Origin: Mytilisepta virgata
Lineage: Eukaryota > Mollusca > Bivalvia > Mytilida > Mytilidae
Direction: 5' to 3'
Length of the DNA: 64,000 bases
NCBI GenBank assembly: GCA_028015205.1
Contig: CM051519.1
Location: 95,377,539 to 95,441,538, forward strand
Below the pieces are notes generated by a model. The model had not been told where the DNA came from and searched no databases. It saw only the letters and a list, made by a program, of their open reading frames with translations. The position numbers and the translations under genes were made by a program. This document shows positions 1 to 10,079 of the stretch, piece after piece; the stretch's first letter is position 1; the number at the start of each line of letters is the position of its first letter.

Positions 1-1110
1 GGTATTTGGATGAAACAACAATTGCAGCCTTTAACTGTCTTGTGTTTGTTTGGACACTCAAATGCAGGAGTGTTCATTTTATATACTAAAAGAGTATTGT
101 CATTAATTTCTTCAACTGAAGGCTTAATTACATTCATGAGAAATATAAAATCACAATGTTCATGAACATCCTGTTTGGAATTGAAATGCAAGGAAGAAAC
201 GCAACTTGTTGAAACAGTTGATACAAGTGGTAAACTATGTGGACAATACAATGTTGTTTTTCCTGTATAACAACTTGTTTTGGAATAAGAGATGTGGTTG
301 TAATATTGATTATTACTTGTTACAGTAAAGTACTCAGGAACGTCCATGATTTTGGTACCATGGTTACTTGACGAATTGATAGGTACTGGATATGAATTCA
401 CTTTATACAAAACAAAAGGAGATGAAAAAGTTGAAATTGGAAATTTCACAGTAACATACAAAGTAAAATGATTTCTAGCATACAACAATTCTGAAGATGA
501 ATAATAATATCCCGGATCAGTATGTAACAAATAAAAACCTTTGGATTTTTTATTGAATATCAACTGAACATGCTTAATTGTGCTTGGTAAAAAATTTGGA
601 GAAATAAGGAAAGGAGATAAATTGCCCTTCACCATTTCATGAAGTCCTATACTAAGCTCTTCCAAATATTTATTTCCAGAAGAAGTTAAGTTTATCTGTT
701 CAATAAGTGAATTTGACAATTTCATGCTGACGTCTTCAAAATGAGCAAAAGTTTTGCAGTTTCCGATGTTATCTTGACCATTATTTCATGGTTTTGTTGT
801 ACACCCATGACAATATTTTGAAAACGTGCATCTGTCTTGGACATAAATCATGACAGCAGCTCATCATGTTGAGTCATTGCTTCTTCTGCAAATGTTTTGT
901 TTCTGTTTATCAAAACATTGAAATGTCTAGCCAGTTTCTGTACATCTTTAACTGTGGCCGTGCCAAATAAAGACCTTGAAATTGATCCAACAAAATAAAA
1001 TATTCCTCTTTTACTTCTGCTTTGCGTACTTGTGTCAATATTGAATTCAGCCTTGGGAACTATTCTCTGAAGGACATCTACTGTTCCATTCGCATTTGAA
1101 GCCACTTATG
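1..1110 (-). pseudogene. Env-like fusion glycoprotein ectodomain, broken and cut by window edge
   Basis: A reading frame at 848-1105 (minus) contains a furin-type R-S-K-R site followed at once by a glycine and a hydrophobic, fusion-peptide-like stretch containing the motif SLFG. This arrangement is typical of the F-type envelope proteins shared by baculoviruses and errantiviruses. Downstream, in other frames, coding-like sequence continues to position 1 and ends in a cysteine-rich part (about 1-80). Stops and frame changes near 1105 and 848 break it, and no transmembrane segment is reached before the edge. The known family role is membrane fusion of an enveloped element. This copy is an inactive fossil. 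Little of the F2-like part upstream of the cleavage site can be recognised. The assignment rests on motif arrangement only. Confidence 0.6.
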
Positions 1111-1814
1111 TTTTCAATGCTTCCGAAGACTGTTTCTGCTTCTTTGACAAAAGTCACTCCATAATTTGTGCGTTGCACTAGTTTTTCCACAGAGACTGCT
1201 AAAACGTTCATCAGATTGATCCATATGAAGACTGTAGCAAAACTTAAAATACTTATAGAAAAGAAAGAAAGAAGGTGTAAGAAGAAAGTGAATTGTAAGT
1301 CGGGTTAGGGTTTGCAATTTCCTAGTAGCACTATATACATAAGTTACCTCATAATTGGGACCACGAAACACAGAAAACAAAGTGTTAAGAAATATTAGGT
1401 TAGGTTGACATCAAATCTTTGCCAAAGTCAGTATGAATATAATGAATGTAAGATTAAGGTGAAAAACATTTATATTAAGCGCTTTGTCAAAATTAAAATG
1501 TGTTTGAACTGCACCTAAACATGCACATATTTTGAATTGAATGAAATGAATTCATGAATGAACCAAACTAGTAAGGAAAGTATTATGAACTAGAAATCTC
1601 CTTTCGAAAAGAATAAAGAACTGAATCTGCGAACACTGATTATAACTAACCTTGAATAGAATATGATTGCATGACATATGAAATAATAGGACAATATGAA
1701 ATATGAAATCATAGAAAAAAAAAATGAAAAGCATGAGCCATTAGTTTTTAATATGAAACTTATTGAAGAAAATTATTTTGTTTACGTATCTTTCGTCTGT
1801 TTTCTGTTGTGTTT
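1111..1814. other. Spacer between chromodomain and env-like region
   Basis: AT-rich stretch between the pol tail and the env-like frame. Short frames occur on both strands (for example 1114-1380 minus and 1552-1734 minus). None shows a recognisable domain. Part of it may be the decayed N-terminal section of the env gene. Confidence 0.4.
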
Positions 1815-1965
1815 TTGTTGCAAGGTATTGTTGAACCATTTGAATTGGCAGATGTTATTCTGGTTCCCAGGTCTTTTCTTGTATCCGACCCATTTTACAA
1901 GAAATTGTTGTTCTTCATTTACCTTTCTACTTAGACAAGTTTTTCAACATCATAAAATTGTTTTG
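1815..1965 (-). pseudogene. Chromodomain at the C terminus of the integrase region (broken)
   Basis: Minus-strand frames show, in order, FYDVEKLV, then QQFLVKWVGY, then KTWEPE followed by a stop and HLPIQMVQQYL. These are the conserved blocks of a chromodomain (V-E-K start, W-x-G-Y, T-W-E-P, then a helix). They are spread over two frames, so at least one frameshift and one stop are present. Chromodomains at the end of Ty3/Gypsy integrases guide insertion to marked chromatin. A proline- and asparagine-rich linker (about 1970-2200) precedes it, as is usual after the integrase core. Confidence 0.7.
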
Positions 1966-2268
1966 AACCATCATCTAGAGGTTCATCACTATCTGAATTA
2001 TGAGCATCTTGATTTGGAACATTTTTACCATTGTTTGGATTCTGTGGAAGGACTGGATTTTGAAAATATGGTTGTTCTTCCCTTCGAGGGTCTGGACGTT
2101 GAACATCAGGAGGAGGTGCATTTTGATCTGGACGATGATATGGGGGATTTTCAACCTATTTGCATTAATCATGCTTTTTAACATCTTCTTGTCCTCGCAC
2201 CGTCTCAATTTGTAGGTATTATTTAGTCCATTAGCAACTATATAGAATGAACCATCTTGCTTTCTATG

Positions 2269-3479
2269 TTATTTTGAAGTTAACCCAGCTGGAACTTTAG
2301 GCGTGTACAGAAGAACTAAGTCCTGAATTTCAAATTTGGGAAGTGCTGTATATTTGTCATAATTCCTCTTTTGCTTTTCCTGTGCATATTTTAAGTTGTC
2401 AAATGCACAACTTTTGGCAATTTTTAGACAATCAATAATGTTTTCTATATGAATCTTCAGATTTTTCTTAATGTCTGTTTTTGGAAGCAGAGTGGTGTCA
2501 ACAGGAAGATGAATTTCTTTACCAAAGAGTAAATGATAGGGAGAAAACTCAGAAGATGCAGATGGAGACATGCGAAAAGCCATGAATATTCCAGGAACAA
2601 GTTCTGCCAAAGTAGACTGATTTTCATCTACAACGGTTCTTAAACACTGTATGACAGTTTTTTTCTTGCGTTCCGCAACTGAATTGGTTTGTGGGTGGTA
2701 TGGACTTGTGAAATAGTGTTTCACATTGTAAATTTATGTTACAGCAGCAACAAGCTTACTAATAAACCCTTGACCACGATCTGAAACGAGGTTAATAGGA
2801 CTTCCGTAACGGGAGAATACCTCTTTGTGAAGAACAGATGCGATTTCTTCAGCTATGTCAGATCTCACTGGAAAACCCACTATCCATTTACTAAAAGCAC
2901 ATTCCACTAAACGAATATTGCGATGACCTAATTTTGTTTCTTTAAAAGGACCAAGAGATCAATATGCCACCGTGCAAAAGTGTTAGTAATAGGCATTGGA
3001 GTTAAAGGAACTCTTTAGTTGGGTTAGCTCTTTGGCAAGAATCACAACCTCCAATGAAATCTGCCACTGCCTGGTACATCCCAGGAAAAAAGTACTTTTA
3101 TTTGATAGCTAGATATGTTCTATCAAAAACAAACTGCCCTATTTCATGATAGGATTTGAGAAGACCATTTCGAAATTGACGAGGACATGCCAGTTGTTTA
3201 ACAGAAAGGTCTTTCTTTCTGCCACGTGTTCTTGGATGGTAAAAATGATACAAGATACCGTCTAATAATGTATACTGACTTGCTTCTAAGGAACTTTTCT
3301 TTGCCAGTTTTGTTTCATCGGGAACTCTGCCATTTTCAACGTATGCATAGACATGTTCAAAGTCCAAACATTCTTTTTGTAAAGCGCCTATGTTTTCTAT
3401 GTTTTCTGGCATAACGTCATCGTGTGTTTCTTGTATTTGTGTTGCTTCAGGATTTGTTTCTGCCACTGGATCATCTGTA
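2269..3479 (-). pseudogene. Retroelement integrase: zinc-binding part, DDE core, C-terminal part
   Basis: The zinc-binding part lies at about 3098-3300 (LLKSYHE...) with the second cysteine pair as CDSC near 3050. The second histidine of the finger appears to be replaced by glutamine. The DDE core follows: first aspartate in WHIDLLGPF (about 2950), second in SDRGQGF (about 2780), and the glutamate in TNSVAER (about 2680). All three catalytic acids are therefore still visible, but a stop sits just after the second and frame changes precede the first. The part after the core (SSEFSPYHLLFGKE) is typical of Ty3/Gypsy pol. Function in the family is insertion of the cDNA into the host genome. Confidence 0.85.
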
Positions 3480-3489
3480 TTTTTTAGAA

Positions 3490-3744
3490 GAAATTGCCAA
3501 GTGGTCTAGGTAGTTCGTCATAACTACTAATAACCATTAGCCTGTCAACACTGCGGTTGCAAGTTCGAATCTCACATGTAGCGTGGTGTGTTCGACTCCC
3601 ACCTTAATTGACAAGGATTGCCAATTTTCCAACCGAGTGTTGGTGGTTTTCTCCGGGTACTCAGGCTTCCTCCACCAATGAAAACTGGCCGCCGCGAAAT
3701 AGCCAAATGTCCTGAAAACGGCGTTAAACCCCAATTAAGCTAAA
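3490..3744 (+). mobile_element. tRNA-derived SINE inserted in the retroelement
   Basis: The head has a pol III A box (GCCAAGTGGTCTAGG, about 3496) and a B box (GTTCGAATC, 3563-3571) spaced like a leucine/serine-type tRNA. The body contains GGGTACTCAGGCTTCCTCC (from about 3655) and GGCCGCCGCGAAATAGCC, the conserved central and tail parts of a SINE I recognise from bivalve genomes. It ends near GGCGTTAAACCCCAATTAAG. It separates the RNase H from the integrase of the surrounding element, on the opposite strand, and the RNase H tail and connecting region are missing at the site. No clear target duplication was seen. Confidence 0.8.
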
Positions 3745-3985
3745 GATTCGGATGATCTGTGTACATCTTGAAATGACTGTTTGCTAAGTAAACATGATAT
3801 GATTTGATACCTTCTAAAACTGCAAGACACTCTAATTCACTGACAACCCATGTTCTTTCATCTTCTGTCAAGGACCGACCTCCATAAGCAATGACCTTTT
3901 CCTGACCTTTGGAATCTAACTGACCTAATATGAACCCAATTGCTATTTCGCTGGCATCAGTAGTAAGAATGAAAGGTTTGGACAT
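3745..3985 (-). pseudogene. Ty3/Gypsy RNase H domain, truncated by the SINE
   Basis: The frame begins PFILTTDASEIAIGFILGQ, with the first catalytic aspartate in TTDAS. The conserved glutamate lies in SELECLAV, and the frame ends at YTDH, the third catalytic position, right at the SINE junction. In the family this domain removes RNA from the RNA/DNA hybrid during reverse transcription. The sequence after the YTDH motif is lost, so the domain is cut short. It follows the RT directly in a slightly different frame (overlapping pieces at 3943-4128). Confidence 0.85.
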
Positions 3986-4081
3986 ATTAGGATAAACAAG
4001 GATAGGTGATGAGCAAAGAGCATTTTTGAGCTGATCAAATGTCTTCTGCCACTTTTCTGACCATTTAAAAGGAACATCATG

Positions 4082-4962
4082 TCAGAGAGGATGTTTGAGC
4101 GGTGAAGTGATATGACTATAGCCTTCAATGAATTTTCTGTAGTAATTTGTCAAACCAAGAAAGGAGCGAATTTGTTTTTGGTTTTTAGGAACAGGAAATT
4201 TACTTACAGCATCTACCTTTAACATGTCCACCTTGACACCTTCTTTTGAGATTGTATGACCTAGATAAATCACTTCCTTTCCAGCGAAAAGACATTTTCC
4301 AGGTTTCAAAGTTAAGCCAGCAGAAATAAGTTTGTCAAATACTAACTGAAGATGGTTAAGATGTTCCTCGAAAGACTTGCTGAAAAGAAGGATGTCGTCT
4401 ACATAGACAAGAGCTATTTTGTAATTCAGAGATCTGAGGACTTGTTAAGCAAATGTTGAAAAGAGGAAGGTGCGGAGCTCAAACCAAATTGTAAACGCTT
4501 CCATTGGTAGACATTACTAGGATTTACAAAGGCTGCTTTATGTGCAATTTTGGGGTCAAGACCACACTGCCAATACACAGAAAGAAAGTCCAAAGTACTG
4601 AATATAGAAGCTTCGGCTTTGCTAAGCGCATCGAACACATCCTCAAGCCTTGGGAGAGGAAAAACAAATTGAACGTGTGCATTTTTTTAAAGACCTATAA
4701 TTAACAGAAATCTCATTTCCCCTGATTTCTTCTTGCACATAACAACTGTGGTTTGCCATTCACTCTTAGACTCTTCAATAATGTCATGTTTTAACATTTG
4801 TTCGATTTGACAATTCATTACTTCAAACACTTTTGGGGTTTAACTATAAAATCTCATTCTAACAGGAGGAGCATCATCTGTTTCAATTACATGTTGATAC
4901 ATGTGAGTGCGACCAAATTCACATAAGTTTTCGGCAAAGACTTTTCTATTTTTCTGAGGGAA
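4082..4962 (-). pseudogene. Ty3/Gypsy reverse transcriptase, frameshifted
   Basis: From 4962 downwards, in several frames, RT blocks appear in order: DAPPVRMRF, DIIEESKSEW, the palm sequence STLDFLSVYWQ (about 4590), FGLSSAPSSFQ (about 4490), the catalytic YVDDILLFS (about 4400), LTLKPGKCLF and YLGHTIS (about 4270), then KFPVPKNQKQIRSFLGL. The YVDD box is intact. The open pieces at 4426-4638 and 4082-4309 are separated by stops. The N-terminal side is interrupted by a solo LTR at 4969-5427. Confidence 0.9.
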
Positions 4963-5433
4963 GATTGTTGTTACGACCAGAAATCAAAAGACACAAATCA
5001 ATAATAAAATTTAACAAGTTTACAAAAAATATTATACAAAATGAAATGTTTAAAATATATATGTCCGATCCTTTGTCTTTTCTTTATCCGGAATTCTTCT
5101 CGTCACTGTAGCGGGAATCCAAACTGAATATTATATCCAACCAGTCACAATCTAGTATGATGTGTGTAACGTAAATAAAAGTGTCAATCCAACAGCCGAG
5201 AACACAAGAATGTCAATTTCTAATCTGATCTGTTCTGTTCTGAAAGTCTAATTTTCGTATCCGTATATATACAGTTGTCACGGAAATGTCTAGAAGACGG
5301 CAGAAAGAATCCTCGCAGAAACTTCTAGAATACATAAGTATTATGTAAGCATATTATACATGTTATCAGGCCACACAAAACAAATTAGGCCAAAATAAAT
5401 AAATATAATAATTACAATATCATAACAGATTGT
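4963..5433 (-). mobile_element. Solo LTR (4969-5427) with 6-bp target duplication
   Basis: The 459-bp insert starts TGTTACGACC and ends ATCATAACA on the plus strand, so it has TG...CA ends on either strand. It is flanked by the same six bases GATTGT at 4963-4968 and 5428-5433. It splits one reading frame of the surrounding element: DLTEEQKDLLT is left of the break on the coding strand and sequence typical of the RT linker resumes on the other side. On the minus strand a TATATATA box sits about 200 bp in, suggesting that orientation. No internal coding region is present, so it is a solo LTR left by recombination. The duplication may be 5 bp plus one chance match. Confidence 0.85.
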
Positions 5434-5652
5434 CAATAAGTCTTTTTGTTCTTCAGTAAGATCGGAATTGCTGAAGTCAAACTGTAGGACATTTTGGTCA
5501 TTTTCAGTGTCAACTTTTGACTTGGACTTGCCAGGATTGTGGACTTTATCATTTTCCTTGGACATGGATATTATATCTTCTGAATTAACAGGAGTAACTG
5601 CAGCAGCAACATAATTTGCAGGAAGGAAAATTTTGTCTTTAGTTGGATTCAT
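5434..5652 (-). pseudogene. Pol linker between protease and RT
   Basis: Frame with PTKDKIFLPANYVAAAVTPV and DFSNSDLTEEQKDLLT. The last part is typical of the segment just upstream of a Ty3/Gypsy RT (L-T-x-E-Q-x-x-x-L). The frame is cut by the solo LTR, and the residues that follow in the open frame are encoded by LTR sequence. Confidence 0.7.
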
Positions 5653-5667
5653 TATCCTTAAGCAAGA

Positions 5668-6237
5668 CTAGTTTGAATCATCTAAAGAAACGCAACATTT
5701 TTCATCAGCAAGAGATATTTTTGGTAAAGATGGCAACGGTTCTAGCAAAGCAATCTGATTCTTGACAGAAGAAACACTAATTGGAATATTAGCTTGATGA
5801 AAAGTAGGAATGAAAGTACCACTCACTGTCCTAGCAAGACCTGAATTCAACTCTAAAGCATTTAAAGTATTCGAACATGAATCATGAATGAAAATAGTCT
5901 CGCTATCACATATAATATGAGCCTTAACATCATGAAGAAATTTAAAACCAAGAATCAATTGCTGTTGCAATTTGTCAAAAACATGAAAGTTATATCTCAT
6001 AGCCACATTGCCTAAATAAGAGGAAGAGACACTAACCCAAGTACAGAATGAACTTCACGAATTTTCTATTTTATACCTACTTATTCCTAAGAGTTGGAGT
6101 AATTGTACAGAACAAAACCTCATTTGAACACCCATGTCAACTAAACATGTGACATGTTTGCCACAAACTTCTATCTGCATTTTGATTCCTGATAAATTCA
6201 TTAACTGGTCAATTTCTGGAATTTTATTTTGCTGCAT
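5668..6237 (-). pseudogene. Retropepsin-like aspartic protease, active site altered
   Basis: The frame at 6055-6237 shows CGKHVTCLVDMGVQMRFCS, which aligns with the flap and active-site region of retropepsins where D-T/S-G is expected. Here the motif reads D-M-G. After a break, the frame at 5668-6006 gives LILGFKFLHDVKAHI, the conserved late block of the same fold (I-L-G-x-x-F-L), followed by a linker. In the family it cleaves the Gag-Pol polyprotein. The D-M-G change and the frame breaks make this copy inactive. Confidence 0.75.
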
Positions 6238-6347
6238 ATTTTTGCTTTCAACAAAAGAAGTAGGAGTGGGGAGGAAGGAGTGTTCTGGGATCGTCTCTTC
6301 TGTATCTCTGCAGAGTGCCTACCCAGGGACTGGATAGGCCCGTGTCC

Positions 6348-7560
6348 CTATTGTGGGGAGTTAGGATGACGTGAAGGAAAGTTCCTTCCACGAGAATGTT
6401 GAGGTTGCCTATTGTTGCTCATATTCCTAGAATTTTTATAACTTCTTTTGTTTATACCACACACCTCATTTATAACACTTAAAAGCTGGACATAATCTTC
6501 TGTTAGTGCAAGACTTACCACAACCATCGAATACATTATCTTGTCTGTACTGTCTTGTATCTTGTCTTTCAGGATACTTGGACTAGGATTAGACTGAGGT
6601 GTGACTGCAATCACTTCTTGCTTAACTACAGATTTTATGGACTAAAAACGATGACAACATTGCATTTATATCTTGTGAAGTGCATGGTGTACTAGTGTGA
6701 GGACATTCAGTCACAAGAGTAGCTATTTCTAATGAATTTCTTAATTCTTCAAGTCCTTGGAGATTTTTGTATTACTGTTTGTTTTAAACTTGGTTTTAAA
6801 CCATTTACTGCAATATCAACTATAACAGCTTCTCATAAATGTTCTGCTTCCATAGCTAACTGTTGTACCCTTGTTAGATATGACCGACTACTCTCTAAGT
6901 TTGTCTGTTGAAGTTTGTAAATTTGTTGGTTAGTTTTGGTATTAGAAAATCTAGCTAGAAATGCTGCTTTCAATATATCTATGTTGCCTTTTGTGTGTGC
7001 ATCAAGGTTATGAAACCATAATGATGCATGTCCTGTAAGTTGTACATTGTGCAAAGCTCTGTATGACTCAAAAGATTCCACCGTATTGCTCGAACGCAAC
7101 AGCTTTCATCACTAAATTTTTGAATGGATAATCCGGATGCTATTTTAGATTTTGGGATATATCGAAAGAAATAATTCAATTATCTAAGTTTTCGTATTGT
7201 CTATAGCTATATCTGATTCGTCTCCTGAATCAGGGTTATTTGATGCAGTTGTGTTGTTATCTATCAGTATCAAACCTATACTCTCCTCGAAATTATCTGT
7301 AGGTTGAAATGTATCTGCATTTTCTGGATTCTGCTTTGACGATTAACTGCTTGCAGCTTTGGTGTTAATTGGCGTTGCTCTTAACGGGCCTGAAGATCTT
7401 GTAATTGGCATCAATTTAGGATATTTTGATACTCCACCAATCTGTGAACTTTGTTTGGGTAGGGTTGAACTTGGTTACTGGACTTGCTAGTAGTGTAATA
7501 TGGGTGACCGTGTATTGCTTGTATATATTGTACTTGAACTGACTGCTCGAACAGTACTGA
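6348..7560 (-). pseudogene. Ty3/Gypsy gag-like region
   Basis: The central piece (6833-7099) has the layout of a retrotransposon gag: YRALHNVQLTGHASLWFHNL, then ILKAAFLARFSNTKTNQQIYK and SYLTRVQQLAMEAEHL. A serine/asparagine/arginine-rich C-terminal piece lies at 6348-6614, and no CCHC knuckle was seen. To the right (about 7190-7560), a low-complexity acidic and serine-rich N-terminal part is broken by stops. The gag role is capsid formation. It leads the element on the minus strand. Confidence 0.75.
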
Positions 7561-8156
7561 ACTGGAACTGGAAAAAGAACAAGCTTGAATAAAAATTGAT
7601 GTTTAATGTTTGCTGGTCACGAATGCAAGTGACCAGAAACGCTTGTCCAGATTTTAAGCTTGGTTTCTAGTTGAGGTTAATTTGGGGGATTTCTTATGAA
7701 TAACAAAGGAAAAACTTTAAATAATCCCGTCGGGAACCTCAGCGTCACTAAAGTTACACTGTGAAACATATGACTAACATGTGTCAATTGATATGGATTA
7801 ACTAAATTATTGAGAAGGAAATTTTACAAAATTATATAATCCTTCATTTGCTATATCTTGTGAAAAAGTAGTTGTTAATTGACTTTGTAAATTCTTTATA
7901 TTATGTAATTTTTACCAAACAATGCTTTGAAGATTAATGTTCTAAAAAAATCTTTCCATGTAAAATCAAATATCCGTAAAGTTATAAAACTTCGAAATGA
8001 ACTTTTATTATAAAAATCATGAAAATAAGAATCTTTATCAAAACATATAAATATATACAATAAAACATGAATAACAAGAAAATTCAATTGAAAGAAAAAT
8101 TTTGGATGGTTTTGTTCAATTGATAAAATTTTGAATTTCTTGAAACGTGAATTTCC
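7561..8156. other. AT-rich spacer without recognised gene
   Basis: The segment between the gag and the LINE endonuclease fragment. It probably includes the untranslated leader of the retroelement (a possible primer-binding area lies near 7730). I could not define an LTR boundary. The frame from 7896 is open but shows similarity only at its start (see the endonuclease entry). Confidence 0.4.
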
Positions 8157-8330
8157 ACTGTCACAAAATGAATCGAGTGATAAATCATCATTGCTAATGC
8201 TTGCACTTACGTGAGTTTCTGTTATAGTGACTATATCGAATTCTTCTGTAAAGTTCTCAAGGAAGTCATGTTTTTTTCTCATACTACGGATATTTATATT
8301 GCATATTAAAATTTAAACTTATCTCAGTAC
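8157..8330 (-). pseudogene. LINE ORF2 N terminus: AP endonuclease start
   Basis: The minus frame reads NINIRSMRKKHDFLENF and then FDIVTITETHVSASISNDDL, the opening blocks of an APE-type endonuclease of a CR1/L2-like LINE. The glutamate in T-E-T-H is one of the catalytic residues of this family, which nicks target DNA. Similarity ends near 8157, and the rest of the open frame is AT-rich and unrelated, so only a stub is left. A one-base frame shift separates it from the 2A-like motif just upstream. Confidence 0.7.
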
Positions 8331-8340
8331 TATCATGTTC

Positions 8341-8385
8341 GGGTCCAGGGTTGGTCTCAACATTTCCGATTTCAACAACAGAAAG
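8341..8385 (-). other. 2A-like translational recoding motif (LSVVEIGNVETNPGP)
   Basis: Fifteen codons on the minus strand read LSVVEIGNVETNPGP. The canonical 2A signature is D-[VI]-E-x-N-P-G-P, where the ribosome skips the glycine-proline bond. Here the first aspartate is asparagine and all other signature positions match. Established work reports 2A-like peptides in front of the endonuclease of several LINEs from molluscs and echinoderms, and this one sits immediately upstream of an endonuclease fragment. In this copy a frame break follows within 20 codons, so it is a relic. Confidence 0.7.
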
Positions 8386-8591
8386 ATTATATTAATATGA
8401 GGATTAAGGCCTAGTGGCGAAGAGTGAGACGACGAGAAGAGTGCACCGTAAATTTGTAAGTAATATTTTCAGATATGGATCAGTAACAAGGTTACAATAT
8501 GTCAAGTTATTCAATTTCCTATTACATGTATTAAAAAGTCCAATAGCCAATTTAGAGCCGATATGTCTCGAATAGATCAAGATCAAGTAGA

Positions 8592-8846
8592 AATAGTGGT
8601 GTTATGGTGCTCCGACGTGTGGAGCAGTCTACATATACATGTACAGCTTATAACAGGAAGCGACCGACTACCAAACTTAACGACCGAACCTTGTACTGAA
8701 AGCACGCATTTTTGCAGAGCTGAGACAGTTTCCTAGTCGATTGAATTCATCACCTGTTGTAGTGTCTTAACAGGAAATAATTAGATACTATGTCCATATT
8801 GTGGCATAATAACATAACGGCCCTGTACAACACCGGTGTCAGGTGT
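8592..8846 (+). repeat. Left copy of a 250-290 bp inverted repeat pair
   Basis: From GGTGCTCCGACGTGTGGAG to CACCGGTGTCAGGTGT the sequence matches the reverse complement of 12041-12332 at roughly 80 percent by eye. Shared blocks include GTACAGCTTATAACAGGAAG and CTAGTCGATTGAA. It lacks about 45 bp present in the right copy (the GGAAACGGGGAATGTGTC block). The two copies flank the gag-like gene, as long terminal inverted repeats or as two oppositely oriented LTR-like copies. Confidence 0.8.
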
Positions 8847-9735
8847 AAACTTTAAATTTACGCTGTACCTGATGGCAGACATCTTAGATTTTTTGACGCG
8901 TTCAAATTTCGTGGGGTCAAATTTTTTATTTGTGGCGCAGTCATGTGTAATTAGCAGATGAATACTTGAATAAATATTATTATTTATGTAATCTGTGTTA
9001 TTTAATATAGGTTTGTGCAAGTATTGTTTGTTGCTCGAACTTTGCTCGAACTTTGTGTCTGATGTATATTGTGAAGTTGCAGTGTACAGTTAGAGCTTTT
9101 TAGCCGCATGTTCTGGCTATTGAATGGAAATTGCCCGAATTTTTTAGGAAAAAACAAAATTTTAGAAACAAATTGATATTTTTCGTCACTTAAACATAAT
9201 ATTGCCGCACGTTTTCTGATATATGTATTTAGACAAATAAGTTTTGACAATTTTATTTAAAATTTGTATTTATTTCAATAGTCTATTTACAGAAAATTTC
9301 CGGAAGTTGCTGGCAAATATTTGTAATTTATTTGTGTTTTCTGTCCTATTTTCATTCACACCAATAAATAAATAGGGTACATAATAATATACTAGAAGTT
9401 TTAGTATAATTAGATTCTATGATACTATAGAAATAAGGTTAAAATAAAAAATAAAACGAAAAAATATCACAGCTATAGCTAAAATCAAAAAGCTTTCTTT
9501 TTGATTTTCAAATGATCTGAGAACATCAATCAAGGAATCAATATTTCAATTTTGAAAAAGAATAATTACAATAATATCATAAATAATAAAAATAAAAAGT
9601 AGGAATAAGAAATAACTTATTTAATTATTTACCTTTCTGGAAAAAATCACATGTATTAAAATTAAAATTTTTACAAAGGTAAAATTCATCAAATTTAAAT
9701 CTCATTAGAGATATTAGATTAAACAGTCTGCCAGT
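8847..9735. other. AT-rich stretch, no gene seen
   Basis: Low-GC sequence with short frames on both strands and no recognisable domain, RNA or splice pattern. It leads up to the ATG at 9736. Confidence 0.5.
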
Positions 9736-9990
9736 ATGTCAAAAGCAATTAATATAAATACTGCCTCTTTGGAAGAGTTAATGAAAATCATGGATATGGG
9801 TGAACAAAGGGCCAAAATAATAATCCAAGCTAGGTATGATAAAGGAAAACTCACATTGGAAGATCTGAAACTTACCGAAGGGTTGCCAAGCACAATATGG
9901 GATCCACTATTTGCTACAGGCAAAATTATTTTCGAGAAGGTTGAGCTCGCTAAAACCGATTATGAGTCCAAAATTTTCAAACGTAAGTAA
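9736..9990 (+). CDS. Helix-hairpin-helix N-terminal module of a gag-like protein
   Basis: Opens with ATG and reads ININTASLEELMKIMDMGEQ followed by RAKIIIQARYDKGKLTLEDL, a ComEA-like helix-hairpin-helix pattern (N-x-A-S/T-x-x-E-L, then G-x-x-R-A, then F/L-x-x-x-x-D-L). Such modules bind DNA backbone in other proteins. Here it heads a region that continues, with breaks, into a coiled coil and a retroelement gag core. The frame ends K-R-K-stop at a sequence that is also a perfect splice donor (AAAC/GTAAGT at 9988/9989), so it could be a first exon. Role in this element is unknown. Confidence 0.6.
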   Translation: MSKAININTASLEELMKIMDMGEQRAKIIIQARYDKGKLTLEDLKLTEGLPSTIWDPLFATGKIIFEKVELAKTDYESKIFKRK

Positions 9991-10079
9991 AAGTACGATA
10001 CAAATTGTTCATTGTTGAACAGGACCGAAAAACATGAATATGAGTCAATTATAAAACGATCTTTTATTGCAAAAGTAGA

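Larger units (their letters stand above)
1..7560 (-). mobile_element. Decayed Ty3/Gypsy-type element with chromodomain and env-like region
   Basis: Read on the minus strand from right to left the parts follow retroelement order: gag (about 7560-6348), aspartic protease (6237-5668), RT (4968-4082), RNase H (3985-3745), integrase (3479-2269), a proline-rich tail with a chromodomain (about 2200-1815), then an env-like reading frame (about 1110 to the left edge). All parts carry stops or frameshifts, so this copy is dead. Inside it lie a SINE (3490-3744) and a solo LTR (4969-5427). No LTR of the element itself was identified: the left one would be outside the window, and the right one, expected beyond 7560, was not recognised. 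That the env belongs to the same element is inferred from strand and order. Confidence 0.85.

Noticed and set aside
1696..2181. 161-codon plus-strand frame
   Set aside because: The opposite strand carries the proline-rich tail and chromodomain of the retroelement; the plus frame has no domain.
3537..3734. 65-codon minus-strand frame
   Set aside because: Lies fully within the SINE.
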